NCBI GenBank assembly: GCA_015231885.1
Contig: JADGAT010000019.1
Location: 1 to 61,960, forward strand
Direction of reading: 5' to 3'
Origin: SAR324 cluster bacterium
GTDB taxonomy: Bacteria > SAR324 > NAC60-12
DNA length: 61,960 nt
In this document: piece after piece, positions 53,433 through 61,960 of the stretch
Layout: each line of letters starts with the position of its first letter
Numbering within the stretch: position 1 is the first letter of the stretch
The notes under the pieces: generated by a model
The model's input: only the letters and a program-made list of their open reading frames with translations
Told to the model about the DNA's origin: nothing
Database searches by the model: none
Program-made: the position numbers and the translations under genes

Positions 53433-54707
53433 ATGTTATTACGCTACCTGACAGCGGGATTGCTTTATGGTCTTTTAATTGTGTTTCCTTTCACCAGTAT
53501 GGGGCAGGCATATTCACCAGATGTGGTTCATATTGAAGGCTTGAAATTCTCACGATTTGTTCTGAGCGTCAAACCGTTAACCAGTTTCATGGCACACTTC
53601 AAATCGAGAACCTGGTTAAAATTGATTGAAAAGAATTTATGCTGGAGTGGAGTTTTCAAGCTCTACCATTCTCAAAACAATTACTGCCGAATTTCCAGTG
53701 GACACCAAGATTTTCAAATTCATTTAAAAGTCCTAGCGTACGGCAAATCAAAAAGCCTTCAATTCATTGTCACCGACAACATTGGTATTCCTTTGTTTGA
53801 TACACACGTAAAACTGCTCCAAAACAAATTGACGGAACGTCAAATCATGAAGGCCATTAACTATGTCACTGAAAAAATCACGATGCGGCCTGGTATCCTA
53901 GGCTCCACTATTGCGTTCTCTTACAAACAGCCAAAGAAATTGAAAGTCATTGCGAGGGTCAATACTCATGGGCAATATACGAATGCGATATCATTCAATC
54001 AACAAACCAATATTGCCCCCAGATGGAGTCCAAGCGGAGACAAAATTGTTTATACCACCGTCAGTCGACAAGGCACATCCATTCTGCTGGATGACCTGCA
54101 ACGGAACGCATCGGTACTGGCCAAATACAAGGGGATCAACAGTGGAGGAAGTTGGTATGCCAATGGAAAAAAGATCATCATCACCCTCAGCAAAGATGGC
54201 AATGCTGACCTTTATGCAATGGAACTGAAAACTTATAAACTGGAACGCCTCACACACCATCCTGCCATTGATACGTCACCCGCACTTTCTCCAGACGGCA
54301 AATTCCTTCTCTTTGTTTCCGATCGCTCTCAATCAGAACAAATCTATGTGATGCACATTCCCACCAGAGAGGTTTCCCGTTTAACGTTCATAGGTCCCCG
54401 CAATACAGATCCTGCCTGGAGTCCCGATGGATCCCTCATCGCTTTTACAAAATATGTCAGAGGACGAGATCAAATTTATATAATGGATGCTTATGGAGAA
54501 AATGGACGCGCCATTACCAGAAGCTCTTATCCAGCAGAGCAACCCGCCTGGTCTCCTGATGGAAGACAAATTATTTTTGCGTCACGACGGGGAACAAATT
54601 ATAAACTATACATCATCTTTCTCGATGGAGGGGGCTTACGCCGACTCACGCATTCGCCAGCAGGATACGAAGAAAAATCTCCATCCTGGACACTTCGCCA
54701 ATTTTGA
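53433..54707 (+). CDS. tolB: TolB, periplasmic component of the Tol-Pal system
   Basis: A 424-residue periplasmic protein with signal peptide (MLLRYLTAGLLYGLLIVFPF). The N-terminal alpha/beta domain is followed by a six-bladed beta propeller with WSPSGDKIVYTT, LSPDGKFLLFVS, WSPDGSLIAFTK and WSPDGRQIIFAS repeats. TolB binds Pal and helps constrict the outer membrane at division. ATG 53433 has an AAGGA site. It lies between the TolA-like gene and cpoB, as expected, but pal is absent. Confidence 0.93.
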   Translation: MLLRYLTAGLLYGLLIVFPFTSMGQAYSPDVVHIEGLKFSRFVLSVKPLTSFMAHFKSRTWLKLIEKNLCWSGVFKLYHSQNNYCRISSGHQDFQIHLKVLAYGKSKSLQFIVTDNIGIPLFDTHVKLLQNKLTERQIMKAINYVTEKITMRPGILGSTIAFSYKQPKKLKVIARVNTHGQYTNAISFNQQTNIAPRWSPSGDKIVYTTVSRQGTSILLDDLQRNASVLAKYKGINSGGSWYANGKKIIITLSKDGNADLYAMELKTYKLERLTHHPAIDTSPALSPDGKFLLFVSDRSQSEQIYVMHIPTREVSRLTFIGPRNTDPAWSPDGSLIAFTKYVRGRDQIYIMDAYGENGRAITRSSYPAEQPAWSPDGRQIIFASRRGTNYKLYIIFLDGGGLRRLTHSPAGYEEKSPSWTLRQF

Positions 54708-54722
54708 TTGTAAGGAGCAAAC

Positions 54723-55643
54723 ATGAACAATCGCAGCATTTTTTTTTCTGGATATTTGAAGAACTTTTTAAATAAACCGTTTTGGATGGGAACTCTCCTC
54801 TTGATGGCAGCAGGGATATGGAACGGTTGCACAGCCACTGATATGGCTTTCCCCACAGAAGGGGAATCGGGTAATCTAGAAAACCGGATGGTCAAAGCTT
54901 TGAGATCTCATTCGTCCGCTTTGCGGCAATTGAAGGCCCAAATCGATACTCTGCAGCAAGAATTAAAAGATTCTGAAAGGCTGAAACGCAATCAAAATAT
55001 TCTATTGTTGGATCTGGAGAAAAAGTTTAATGAACAGACCTCACAACTCGAGAGGAAACTCGAACAGCAAAAACTGAAGATGCGGAAACAAGAAGGAGAG
55101 ATGGAGCGTTTGAATAAAAATTATCGAGAAATACGATTGGCATTCGACCAATCAAACCCTGCCAAAACAAATAGCGTTCCTCCCCCCTCTGCCAATTCCA
55201 ATGTTGCAGCACCCAAACCGTCCCCCAAGGAAACTCCTGATGCAACAACACCCCCGGCCTCGAATGTAGCTGATGCAGATCAGTTGTTTGAATCTGGGTG
55301 GGAATTGTTTAAAGCAGAACAATATTTACAATCCATAGAAATTCTTCAAAAATTACGAAAAAACTACCCCAAGCATCCCAATGCCATTGAAGCTCACTAC
55401 TTGATCGGAGATGCTTATTATTCCATGCAGAACTTCCAATCCGCAGCCATTGAGCTGCATGATTTTGTTCAGCAAAACCCCCAGTACCCCAGCGTCTTTG
55501 ATGCCCAGTGGAAATTGGCGCAATCTCTGGAAAAATCAGAAGAAATTGGCTTAGCCTTAGAAATTTACCAGAATATCACACAAAGCGAATCCCCTTACCG
55601 GGAAAATGCCCTGGCACGTATCAAATTCTATGAAAGCCAATAA
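54723..55643 (+). CDS. cpoB: CpoB/YbgF-like periplasmic TPR protein
   Basis: A 306-residue protein with a signal-like hydrophobic N-terminus (about 20-36), an extended coiled coil (about 58-140), a Pro-rich linker, then tetratricopeptide repeats (185-300; VADADQLFESGWELFKAEQY, then ALEIYQNI). CpoB coordinates peptidoglycan synthesis with Tol-driven membrane constriction and binds TolA. A Cys near residue 36 (NGCTA) could be a lipid anchor but the lipobox is poor. It directly follows tolB, with 15 bp between. Confidence 0.88.
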   Translation: MNNRSIFFSGYLKNFLNKPFWMGTLLLMAAGIWNGCTATDMAFPTEGESGNLENRMVKALRSHSSALRQLKAQIDTLQQELKDSERLKRNQNILLLDLEKKFNEQTSQLERKLEQQKLKMRKQEGEMERLNKNYREIRLAFDQSNPAKTNSVPPPSANSNVAAPKPSPKETPDATTPPASNVADADQLFESGWELFKAEQYLQSIEILQKLRKNYPKHPNAIEAHYLIGDAYYSMQNFQSAAIELHDFVQQNPQYPSVFDAQWKLAQSLEKSEEIGLALEIYQNITQSESPYRENALARIKFYESQ

Positions 55644-55950
55644 TAATCAACATGATTTTTTTATTCCAGCTGATCAGGACGAAATCGCCAGAGAAAAACG
55701 CAAAGCACAAACTCTGAGAAAGTCCCAATGGTGGAAAAACCGACGTGCCTGCAATCGGTGTTATTATTGCAAAAAAACGTTTCCTGCCAAAAGTCTGACC
55801 ATGGACCATCTGATCCCTTTGGTGAGAGGCGGAAAAAGCACAAAGGGCAATATTGTGCCTTGCTGCAAAGAATGCAATAATCACAAAAAATACTTATTGC
55901 CTGTTGAATGGGAGGAGTACCTGGAAGGTTTACAGCAGAATATTCGATAA
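55630..55950 (+). CDS. HNH endonuclease-like protein
   Basis: A 106-residue protein with one HNH domain: CNRCYYCKK then MDHLIPLVRGGKSTKGNIVP and CCKECNNHK. The H in MDHLIP, N in GNIVP and final H give the metal-binding nuclease site, with two CxxC pairs for zinc. The start is taken at ATG 55630, overlapping cpoB by 14 bp. Such stand-alone HNH proteins are common; a cellular target is unknown, and no restriction or CRISPR gene is near. Confidence 0.8.
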   Translation: MKANNNQHDFFIPADQDEIAREKRKAQTLRKSQWWKNRRACNRCYYCKKTFPAKSLTMDHLIPLVRGGKSTKGNIVPCCKECNNHKKYLLPVEWEEYLEGLQQNIR

Positions 55951-55998
55951 ATGCAATAAGCCCCTATAACATGACCCAATTAACGAGCATGAATCGGA

Positions 55999-58900
55999 TC
56001 ATTCAATTTTGGATTTAAGATCCTCTATCTGCTCCAGTGCTTCCTTAAATTGAAATCCATTGATACTGTCTTCAATTTTTTTCAAGACGGAGTCGGCTTC
56101 AGTTCCCTGAAGTTGTTCCTGGAGTACTTCCAAGATATCGAGCGCATCAGTATCATTGTCTTCCAGCAAATCTTTCAATTCTTCTAAAAGGGAAGTGACT
56201 TTGGTTAAATCGACGGGAGCGGCCGCAGCTGCTTTTTTCTGTACTTGATTTTTGTCTGGAACTGGAAAGAATTCTTCAATAGAGGAAATGACTTGCTCCA
56301 ATTCGGTTTGAGTCTTGGAAAACACTGTCTCCGAAATGTTTATTCCATTCTCCTTGATGTCTGATTCGAGTTCCTTTGCCGCTTCATGCAGTTCCATGGC
56401 TCCAATGTTTCCAGCCACGCCTTTTAGGGTATGAGCCAGTCGAATTGCTTGCTCAATCTCTTGACTTTGCAATGCCTCTTGAACTTCCTGAATAGCTTGT
56501 CTCTGATTTTTTTGGAACATCTTCAAGATATCCAAATAGGTTTTTTGATTTCCTCCCACTCGAGTCAAGCCGGTCGCAATTTGCAGTCCCGGCATTGTTT
56601 CAGGTAAGGGCTGTTCAATGTTTTTTGCAGGTTTTGCTGCGCTGGTAAAGTGATCAGGAATTTTTCTTTCTCCTGGTCTGATCCACTGGGCCAAGGTGGA
56701 AAACAATTGATGGGGATCAATTGGCTTGGTGATGTGGGCATTCATTCCTGCAGCAAGAACGTTTTCTCGATCGATCACCATGGCATTAGCCGTCATAGCC
56801 AGGATGGGCAAGTTTTTAAATTCTGGTTGATTACGGATAACTTGAGTTGCCGTATATCCATCCATGACGGGCATCTGGATATCCATCAGCACCACATCAT
56901 GTTTGCCATCAACCATCTCCGTTCCCTCTTTGCCGTTATTGGCAATTTCTACAAAGAAACCGGCTCCTTCTAAAAGCTCCCTGGCAATCTGCTGATTGAT
57001 TTCATTATCTTCAACCAATAAAATTTGAGCTCCTCGAATTTGATCCAGGCTTTCTATTTCATTGGAATCTTTCCTTTGTTTTATTGTGGTATCGGCGGGC
57101 GCTTTACCAAAGGTTTCCAGTATGGTATCCAGCATCACCGAAGGATTGACGGGCTTCATTAAAAAAGCATCCAGGCCTATTTCTTTTGCCTGATGAATCA
57201 ATTCTTCCTTGCCATAAGAAGTGCACATGATGATTTTGGGGATTTGTGGCAGGTTCAAATGGTTGAGGATCTGTCGGCTGGTTTCCATACCATCCATGCC
57301 TGGCATTTTCCAATCCATGATCACCAACTCAAAGGGTGCTGATGCTGAAGTCAAGGCTTCCAAAGCCTTGACTCCGGTATAGGCTAAAGTAATGTCAAAT
57401 GAAAAAGATTCTAGGATTTCCTGAAAGATCTGCCGTGATGTTTCATTGTCGTCAACCACCAACACGCGTAAACCGCTGAGTTCTTCGACAAAAGCCCGTT
57501 GAACTTCTTTCCTTTGTACCTGGAGCCCAAAAGTTGCTAAAAAGATAAAGGAGCTTCCTTCGCCTGCTTGACTTTCTACCCTGATGTCACCACCCATCAT
57601 TTCTACGAGACGTTTGCTGATGGTCAATCCCAGCCCTGTTCCTCCAAATTTTCGTGTCGTGGACGTATCCGCCTGAGAAAACTCCTGAAATAATTTTCCT
57701 ATCTGTTCTTGGGTCATTCCAATTCCAGTATCTTTGATCGTAAATTGGAGTGTGATCTTTTCTTTTGTGCGCTCCGTCATGTTTATGGCAATGATCACTT
57801 CCCCTCTTTCTGTAAATTTGACCGCATTGTTGGCCAGGTTGATCAGAACCTGCCCCAGTCGGAGTGGATCACCGATGAGGAGCCTGGGAATATCGGTAGG
57901 GAGTTGAATTAACAATTCCAGCTCTTTCTCATTCGCTTTGGCAGCAATCAGATTGGTGGTGTTGTCCAAAACCTCGTCTAAATGGAATTCCACCGATTCC
58001 ATGTCCAGCTTCCCTGCCTCAATTTTGGAAAAATCAAGGATATCATTGATGATGCCCAATAGAGAATTGGCTGAATTGTGGACTTTGTTCAGATAATCTT
58101 CTTGTTTTGAGGTCAATTCAGTCTGCAGAGCGAGGTGGGTCATTCCCATGATGGCGTTCATGGGAGTGCGGATTTCATGGCTCATGTTGGCTAAAAAATC
58201 GCTTTTAGCTCTAGTCGCAGCTTCTGCGGTTTCTTTTGCATCAGAGAGGTCATCACGGCTCTTTTTCAAATCTGCGGTACGTTGCTCGATTTGATACTCT
58301 AGATTTTCTTGGTGCATGCGCAGTTCATTCTCAGCAGCCTCTTGTGCACCCAGCATTTCATTATAGGCATTCACAACCACACCCAACTCATCATTACTTT
58401 TCCAGGAAACTTCGGTCCTCTGTTCACCGGACCTGGCTGAGCGGATGGAAAGCTGCAGCAAATGCAAAGGCAAGCTGATGAATTTGCGAATAGTAAAGAC
58501 CAGGGAGACAATTAATGCCACCATCAATGTGAACAAGATCAGACCGTTGAACCACAAGTACTCTTTTAATGATTCAATCACCTCGTTGTCATTAACTGTG
58601 ATCTGCAGCCTGCCGAGAAATTGGGTTTTTGTACCAGTCATGAGCACAATATCCCGACTGGCACGAAATCCAGGTATTGAGGGTTCACTATTTATTGGAC
58701 CACGGTTCTTCGTTACCTCGCCGTTGATGTCGTAGATGGTGATCGATTCTACTGCCGGCAGTAGCATGATTCTATCCATGAGATCCTCGATCTCAGGATC
58801 ATCATACTCCCAAATCGGTGTCGCAAACACTACACTTTGCAGCTGCAGCATTTCTTCGAGATTTTTGGTTTGTTGTTTGATCCCTTTGTCATAGTGCTTC

Positions 58901-59004
58901 CATCCTTGGTAAGTAAACACCAGTACTTCAGAAATAGTTACTAATGGAATCAATACCAGCAGGATTTTAGCGACAAGAGATTGTTTGAGTATGCTGAAAG
59001 TCAT
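55999..59004 (-). CDS. BarA-type membrane hybrid histidine kinase
   Basis: A 1001-residue kinase: transmembrane helix (about 12-32), periplasmic domain (33-155), second helix (157-178), HAMP (180-232), HisKA with H276 in [20 protein letters not shown], HATPase (about 380-510), two receivers (about 515-635 and 655-775) and an Hpt domain (about 830-930; [12 protein letters not shown]). A last acidic 60-residue tail, including [20 protein letters not shown], follows. Everything for an internal phosphorelay is present; the external response regulator is not in the window. It is preceded by a solute-binding protein gene, 6 bp away on the same strand. Confidence 0.92.
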   Translation of the reverse strand: MTFSILKQSLVAKILLVLIPLVTISEVLVFTYQGWKHYDKGIKQQTKNLEEMLQLQSVVFATPIWEYDDPEIEDLMDRIMLLPAVESITIYDINGEVTKNRGPINSEPSIPGFRASRDIVLMTGTKTQFLGRLQITVNDNEVIESLKEYLWFNGLILFTLMVALIVSLVFTIRKFISLPLHLLQLSIRSARSGEQRTEVSWKSNDELGVVVNAYNEMLGAQEAAENELRMHQENLEYQIEQRTADLKKSRDDLSDAKETAEAATRAKSDFLANMSHEIRTPMNAIMGMTHLALQTELTSKQEDYLNKVHNSANSLLGIINDILDFSKIEAGKLDMESVEFHLDEVLDNTTNLIAAKANEKELELLIQLPTDIPRLLIGDPLRLGQVLINLANNAVKFTERGEVIIAINMTERTKEKITLQFTIKDTGIGMTQEQIGKLFQEFSQADTSTTRKFGGTGLGLTISKRLVEMMGGDIRVESQAGEGSSFIFLATFGLQVQRKEVQRAFVEELSGLRVLVVDDNETSRQIFQEILESFSFDITLAYTGVKALEALTSASAPFELVIMDWKMPGMDGMETSRQILNHLNLPQIPKIIMCTSYGKEELIHQAKEIGLDAFLMKPVNPSVMLDTILETFGKAPADTTIKQRKDSNEIESLDQIRGAQILLVEDNEINQQIARELLEGAGFFVEIANNGKEGTEMVDGKHDVVLMDIQMPVMDGYTATQVIRNQPEFKNLPILAMTANAMVIDRENVLAAGMNAHITKPIDPHQLFSTLAQWIRPGERKIPDHFTSAAKPAKNIEQPLPETMPGLQIATGLTRVGGNQKTYLDILKMFQKNQRQAIQEVQEALQSQEIEQAIRLAHTLKGVAGNIGAMELHEAAKELESDIKENGINISETVFSKTQTELEQVISSIEEFFPVPDKNQVQKKAAAAAPVDLTKVTSLLEELKDLLEDNDTDALDILEVLQEQLQGTEADSVLKKIEDSINGFQFKEALEQIEDLKSKIE

Positions 59005-59010
59005 ATACTC

Positions 59011-59775
59011 CTAGTTCAGAGGCGCAAGATCCAGTTTGACGCCATGAAGTTTTTCAAGTTTGTCGTATATGTCCGTTTTGGCCAATTTAATGAATGACTT
59101 TTCAAACGAGGCCATGATTTGTTGCTTCTTTGGATGTTTTTTGGAGATTAATGCTGCACCCAAGTTCACCTGTAGCGGAGGTTCCAATACCCTCAGTTTG
59201 GATTGTACTGGAGGACTTAATTTTTCAGCAACTCCTAACATTTGAATAGGGTCGCTGACAATGGCATCAACTCGTCGACCCACTAAAATCCGAACCATCG
59301 CTGCTTCAGTGTTCACGGCAAACACCTCCGAGAATATGTGTTTGTTGTCATAAAATTTTTCGAGCCCCCCTGACGTGCCGAGATAACCCACTCGCTTACC
59401 TTTCAAACTCTCAAAAGTCCCATCGGTCAGAGGCGAATCATCACGGACAATAAAAGAAATTTTGTCAATGTGGTGTGTGCGGAGATAATCAAAGTCATTG
59501 TCGAAGGTTGGTCCCTTCCAGGCATCAGCAACCAGATCGAATTGAAGATTTTTTGTCAATTCGATGCACCGGTTCCAGGGGCGAATAAAAACTTCGACCT
59601 CATAACCAGCGTCTTTCAGAATATGGGATACGGCATCGGGAATGAACCCTTTATTGGGTAATTTTTCTCCGCCGAGCTTCCCCCACTCCAGATAACAAAC
59701 CTTGAGCTTTTCGGCTGATGCCAGTTCCGGCAAAAACAGGGCAAAAAAAAGTATAGTGATAAATAATGATTTCAT
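59011..59775 (-). CDS. Periplasmic solute-binding protein, SBP_bac_3 family
   Basis: A 254-residue protein with signal peptide (cleavage near ASA-EK) and the amino-acid-type solute-binding fold (LKVCYLEWGKLGGEKLPN, FDLVADAWKG). No permease or ATPase gene follows; instead the stop is 6 bp from a hybrid kinase start. It probably serves as a ligand sensor for that kinase, as described for other SBP-kinase pairs. Confidence 0.85.
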   Translation of the reverse strand: MKSLFITILFFALFLPELASAEKLKVCYLEWGKLGGEKLPNKGFIPDAVSHILKDAGYEVEVFIRPWNRCIELTKNLQFDLVADAWKGPTFDNDFDYLRTHHIDKISFIVRDDSPLTDGTFESLKGKRVGYLGTSGGLEKFYDNKHIFSEVFAVNTEAAMVRILVGRRVDAIVSDPIQMLGVAEKLSPPVQSKLRVLEPPLQVNLGAALISKKHPKKQQIMASFEKSFIKLAKTDIYDKLEKLHGVKLDLAPLN

Positions 59776-59992
59776 TGGGTCTCCTTGTATTTAAGCTGAA
59801 CGTTTAAGCTCGTTTTGACCTACTGTTGCTGTATATATTCTGAATGAAGACAGTACCTGTTTTGGTATGTTTTAACAAGGCCGTTTATTTCCTAAGGAAA
59901 ACGAAAATAATAACATGCGATACGCATGATTTTCATCGAGATTCAAGGCATTTTATCGGGCGCATAGCTTGCTATGTCACCAGTAAAGCAAT

Positions 59993-60049
59993 GCAGAAGA
60001 TCGTTGAAAAGACAAGTAGATTTCTAAGTTATTGTTTGAGCATTCCTAA
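59993..60049 (+). repeat. Dispersed repeat, copy 2
   Basis: About 57 bp matching 30455-30512 with near 90 percent identity. In frame it reads KIVEKTSRF, then a single-base loss relative to copy 1 shifts the frame. Copy 2 is in a gene-poor region, consistent with a residue of a lost coding element. Confidence 0.5.
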
Positions 60050-60503
60050 GGGTTCAGGGTTTAATAACTTTCAAAACTTGTGTTACAATAGGAATAGCAA
60101 CATAATTCCATTGAAGCAAATATTGGCCAAACTGAATTTTCATGTTTTCCTTAAAATTGTCAGTTACTTTGCACCCTGTTTCAGGGTTTGGTCTCAAGTT
60201 CAGCCGTAGCTTCTGGTAATATTCAAATAATTCTATTGAATAATATTACCGCCCCACAAGTTTTCCAGAAAATGCTTCCAAGGCATAATTTGTATTTTAT
60301 CATAGATCCGCTGTTCCATTTCATTGCATACTACTAACTGTTGGAGCCTATATCTTCAGTTCTTAGCTGAATAACGCTTGGAGGATCAACCACCAAGATC
60401 CATTCTGGGAAGCATGGCCTGCAACTCAACGCCCAAATTTGCTGAAAAGAAACAAAGTAAAACTGTTGAAGAATTATGTTGATTCAATCACATGAACATC
60501 CTA

Positions 60504-60536
60504 ATATGTCGATAAAATTGATTTTAATCGACATAT
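60504..60536. promoter_or_regulatory. Perfect palindromic operator candidate before the fic gene
   Basis: ATATGTCGAT (60504-60513) and ATCGACATAT (60527-60536) are perfect 10-bp inverted repeats with 13 bp between, centred about 68 bp before ATG 60588. Size and position suit a dimeric repressor site; the Fic protein has a C-terminal winged helix that could bind it. Confidence 0.5.
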
Positions 60537-60587
60537 TCTGTAAATATATTTACATCATCAACACAATAAAAATTCTTAAATCTACAG

Positions 60588-61664
60588 ATGACTTTTAATA
60601 GAAACAAACCCTACAATGATCTCCAGTTGCTTCCTCCACAGGAAAATATGGAAACTCAGGAAGTCTTGAAAAAGGCAATCTCGGCAAATCGAGTTTTGGC
60701 AGAGCTTAAAGGAATTGGTTCTATCATACCAAATCAAGGAATGCTGGTTAACAACATTGTTCTTCAAGAAGCCCGCAGGTCGAGTGAAATCGAGAATATT
60801 GTCACAACACAAGATGATCTTTTCCAAGCAGCAGCTTCTCTTCAAGCATCAACACCACCAGAAATCAAAGAAGTTTTACGTTACCGAGAAGCATTATGGC
60901 AGGGTTTTACGTCCTTAAAGAGTCGTCCTCTTTCCACAACAACAATGGTGACGATTGCTCAAACCGTCAAACAAAGTTCTATAGATATACGTAAGCAAAA
61001 TGGAACCAAAATAGCCAATAGCCAAGGTGAGGTAATCTACACGCCTCCTGATGGTGAACAGGTTATCCGTGACAAGCTGGAAAATTTAGAGCAATTTATT
61101 CATGCCAATGATGAGGTTGATCCCCTTATCAAGCTAGCAATCATTCATTATCAGTTTGAGGCTATTCACCCATTCATTGACGGTAACGGGCGGACAGGGA
61201 GAATATTGAACATTTTATATCTGATTGAGGCAGGATTGCTTGAAATTCCTGTCCTTTATCTTTCTGATTATATCATCAAAAACAAGAACGACTATTATCA
61301 AGGGCTACGTCAAGTGACTGAACAAGGGGCTTGGATTCCCTGGACCCTTTATATTCTGGACGCAATAGAGGTCACAGCGACTCAAACTAAAGACAAAATC
61401 ATTTCAATTCGTGAGTTGCTCGAACAAACCAGTGATTTAGTCAAGAATAAAGCTCCTAAAGTGTACTCTAAGGATTTGATCGATGTTCTGTTTACTCACC
61501 CGTACTGTAAAATTGCATTTTTGGTGGAATCTGGGATTGCTAAACGGCAAACTGCATCCGTTTATCTACAAAATCTTGAAGAATTGGGGGTACTGAAGAG
61601 TGAAAAAAGAGGACGTGAGGTTTACTATATCAATCATCAGTTAATGGAGAGACTCCAACAATAG
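60588..61664 (+). CDS. Fic-family protein, probable AMP-transferase, with N-terminal inhibitory motif and winged helix
   Basis: A 358-residue protein. The Fic motif HPFIDGNGRTGR is intact at 194-205, with catalytic H194 and D198. The class II inhibitory motif S-x-x-x-E-N is seen at S65-E69-N70, which holds the enzyme inactive until released. A C-terminal winged-helix domain (about 290-350; RQTASVYLQNLEELGVLKSE) follows. Family members transfer AMP from ATP to proteins. It is preceded by decayed DNA and a palindrome. No antitoxin gene is near, consistent with a self-inhibited class II enzyme. Confidence 0.88.
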   Translation: MTFNRNKPYNDLQLLPPQENMETQEVLKKAISANRVLAELKGIGSIIPNQGMLVNNIVLQEARRSSEIENIVTTQDDLFQAAASLQASTPPEIKEVLRYREALWQGFTSLKSRPLSTTTMVTIAQTVKQSSIDIRKQNGTKIANSQGEVIYTPPDGEQVIRDKLENLEQFIHANDEVDPLIKLAIIHYQFEAIHPFIDGNGRTGRILNILYLIEAGLLEIPVLYLSDYIIKNKNDYYQGLRQVTEQGAWIPWTLYILDAIEVTATQTKDKIISIRELLEQTSDLVKNKAPKVYSKDLIDVLFTHPYCKIAFLVESGIAKRQTASVYLQNLEELGVLKSEKRGREVYYINHQLMERLQQ

Positions 61665-61719
61665 GGGCTTGATCACATTTTCGGCCAGTTTCTTTTGCAA
61701 ACGCTTGATCGTCTCCTGG

Positions 61720-61810
61720 TGTCATTCCGTGCTTGACACGGAATCCAGACGGTCCGCCGCTGCGGTGCCACAAATCAAGGTATGGATCCCGCATCAAGTG
61801 CGGGATGACA
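61720..61810. repeat. REP-type inverted arm pair, related to the core of the MITE copies
   Basis: Two 28-bp arms (61720-61747 and 61783-61810) match each other as inverted repeats at about 22 of 28 positions. Each arm itself can fold (CCGTG with CACGG; CCCGCA with TGCGGG). The same TGTCATTCC...TTGA...GGAATCCA type arms form the core of the elements at 1458-1612 and 31039-31190, but the long terminal repeats of those elements are absent here. Confidence 0.7.
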
Positions 61811-61902
61811 CAGAGAAGTAAAATTCGTCAATAAAATCAACACAGTCCCGTTTTACATGGATAGCCCGTTTTAATCACCAGAATTTTTACAAGGAGAATA
61901 CA

Positions 61903-61960
61903 ATGCAAGCCTCAAAAATTTTTGTAATCGCACTCTTGATCCTGATTATCAATGTTCCCA
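61903..61960 (+). CDS. Start of an exported protein (runs off the right edge)
   Basis: ATG 61903 with an AAGGAG site opens a frame of 19 codons to the edge: MQASKIFVIALLILIINVP. This is a typical signal-peptide start, with two positive or polar residues then a hydrophobic core. Nothing can be said about the mature protein. Confidence 0.55.
   Translation, partial: MQASKIFVIALLILIINVP

Larger units (their letters stand above)
59776..60587. other. Gene-poor region with decayed remnants
   Basis: No intact gene. It contains a near-palindrome CATGCGATACGCATG (59914-59928), the dispersed repeat copy 2 (59993-60049), a hairpin of GGTAATATT type (60215-60250), and a reverse-strand frame from about 60455 to 60233 that is coding-like but has two in-frame TGA codons (LGVELQAMLPRMDLGG, then a C-terminal end MPWKHFLENLWGGNIIQ). 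The parent gene is not recognised. It looks like a graveyard of mobile or accessory genes. Confidence 0.45.

Noticed and set aside
59844..60209. 121-codon plus-strand frame in the gene-poor region
   Set aside because: It runs across the dispersed repeat in a shifted frame and has no ribosome site; treated as remnant DNA.
1..61960. tRNA, rRNA or CRISPR arrays
   Set aside because: No cloverleaf-like sequence with a CCA end, no rRNA-like stretch and no regularly spaced direct repeats were seen; the only tandem array is at 12185-12292.

Overview
The window is 62 kb of chromosomal DNA from a free-living Gram-negative bacterium. Evidence for this is the TolB/CpoB envelope genes, a TonB/TolA-type energy transducer, lipoprotein and signal-peptide genes, a bactofilin, an HU protein, and pyruvate:ferredoxin oxidoreductase. 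The very high density of multidomain sensor kinases suggests a metabolically flexible environmental proteobacterium of the deltaproteobacteria or SAR324 type. That placement is an inference from gene content; no rRNA or tRNA is present to test it.

Left edge (1-1640): a damaged region. Two pieces of aspartoacylase/succinylglutamate-desuccinylase-like genes point away from each other with a decayed transposase remnant between them, followed by a 150-bp MITE-like element that has a second copy near 31.1 kb.

Region 1.6-16.8 kb is a signalling island. Four overlapping genes encode a hybrid histidine kinase, a response regulator with adenylate cyclase and PilZ domains, a response regulator with a PP2C-type phosphatase, and a STAS anti-anti-sigma protein. 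Three more STAS genes follow, one on each side of a large CheA-like kinase and one overlapping a sufU-like gene. All four STAS proteins keep a serine at residue 56, the expected phosphorylation site. No RsbW-type serine kinase is visible. A sensor-less histidine kinase, XdhC and a metallophosphoesterase are also here.

Region 16.8-26.6 kb: a minus-strand sugar-nucleotide cluster (epimerase, CPBP protease, DegT aminotransferase), a phasin-like gene divergent from an XRE regulator, two more kinases, and a CheX-like phosphatase fused to an uncharacterised C-terminal half.

Region 26.6-46.3 kb is mainly metabolic: nth, lysC, coaE, bactofilin, proS, leuA, a second PP2C phosphatase (membrane-anchored), a membrane glycosyltransferase, a DnaJ-like chaperone, an AGCS symporter, a dihydroorotate-dehydrogenase-like protein and nifJ. 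leuA is preceded by a leucine-rich 17-codon leader and a chain of mutually exclusive hairpins ending in a terminator, a his-type attenuator.

Region 46.3-62 kb: another hybrid kinase, LD-carboxypeptidase, a second membrane glycosyltransferase, HU, a TolA/TonB-TolB-CpoB cluster without tolQ, tolR or pal, an HNH nuclease, a solute-binding-protein and hybrid-kinase pair, a gene graveyard, a Fic protein behind a perfect palindrome, and the start of a secreted protein at the right edge.

The best candidates for an undescribed system are the 1.6-7.3 kb cassette, where one kinase could drive cAMP (with a PilZ input) and STAS partner switching together, and the wider STAS/PP2C/CheA-like set around it. 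The leu attenuator is the best-supported regulatory structure.
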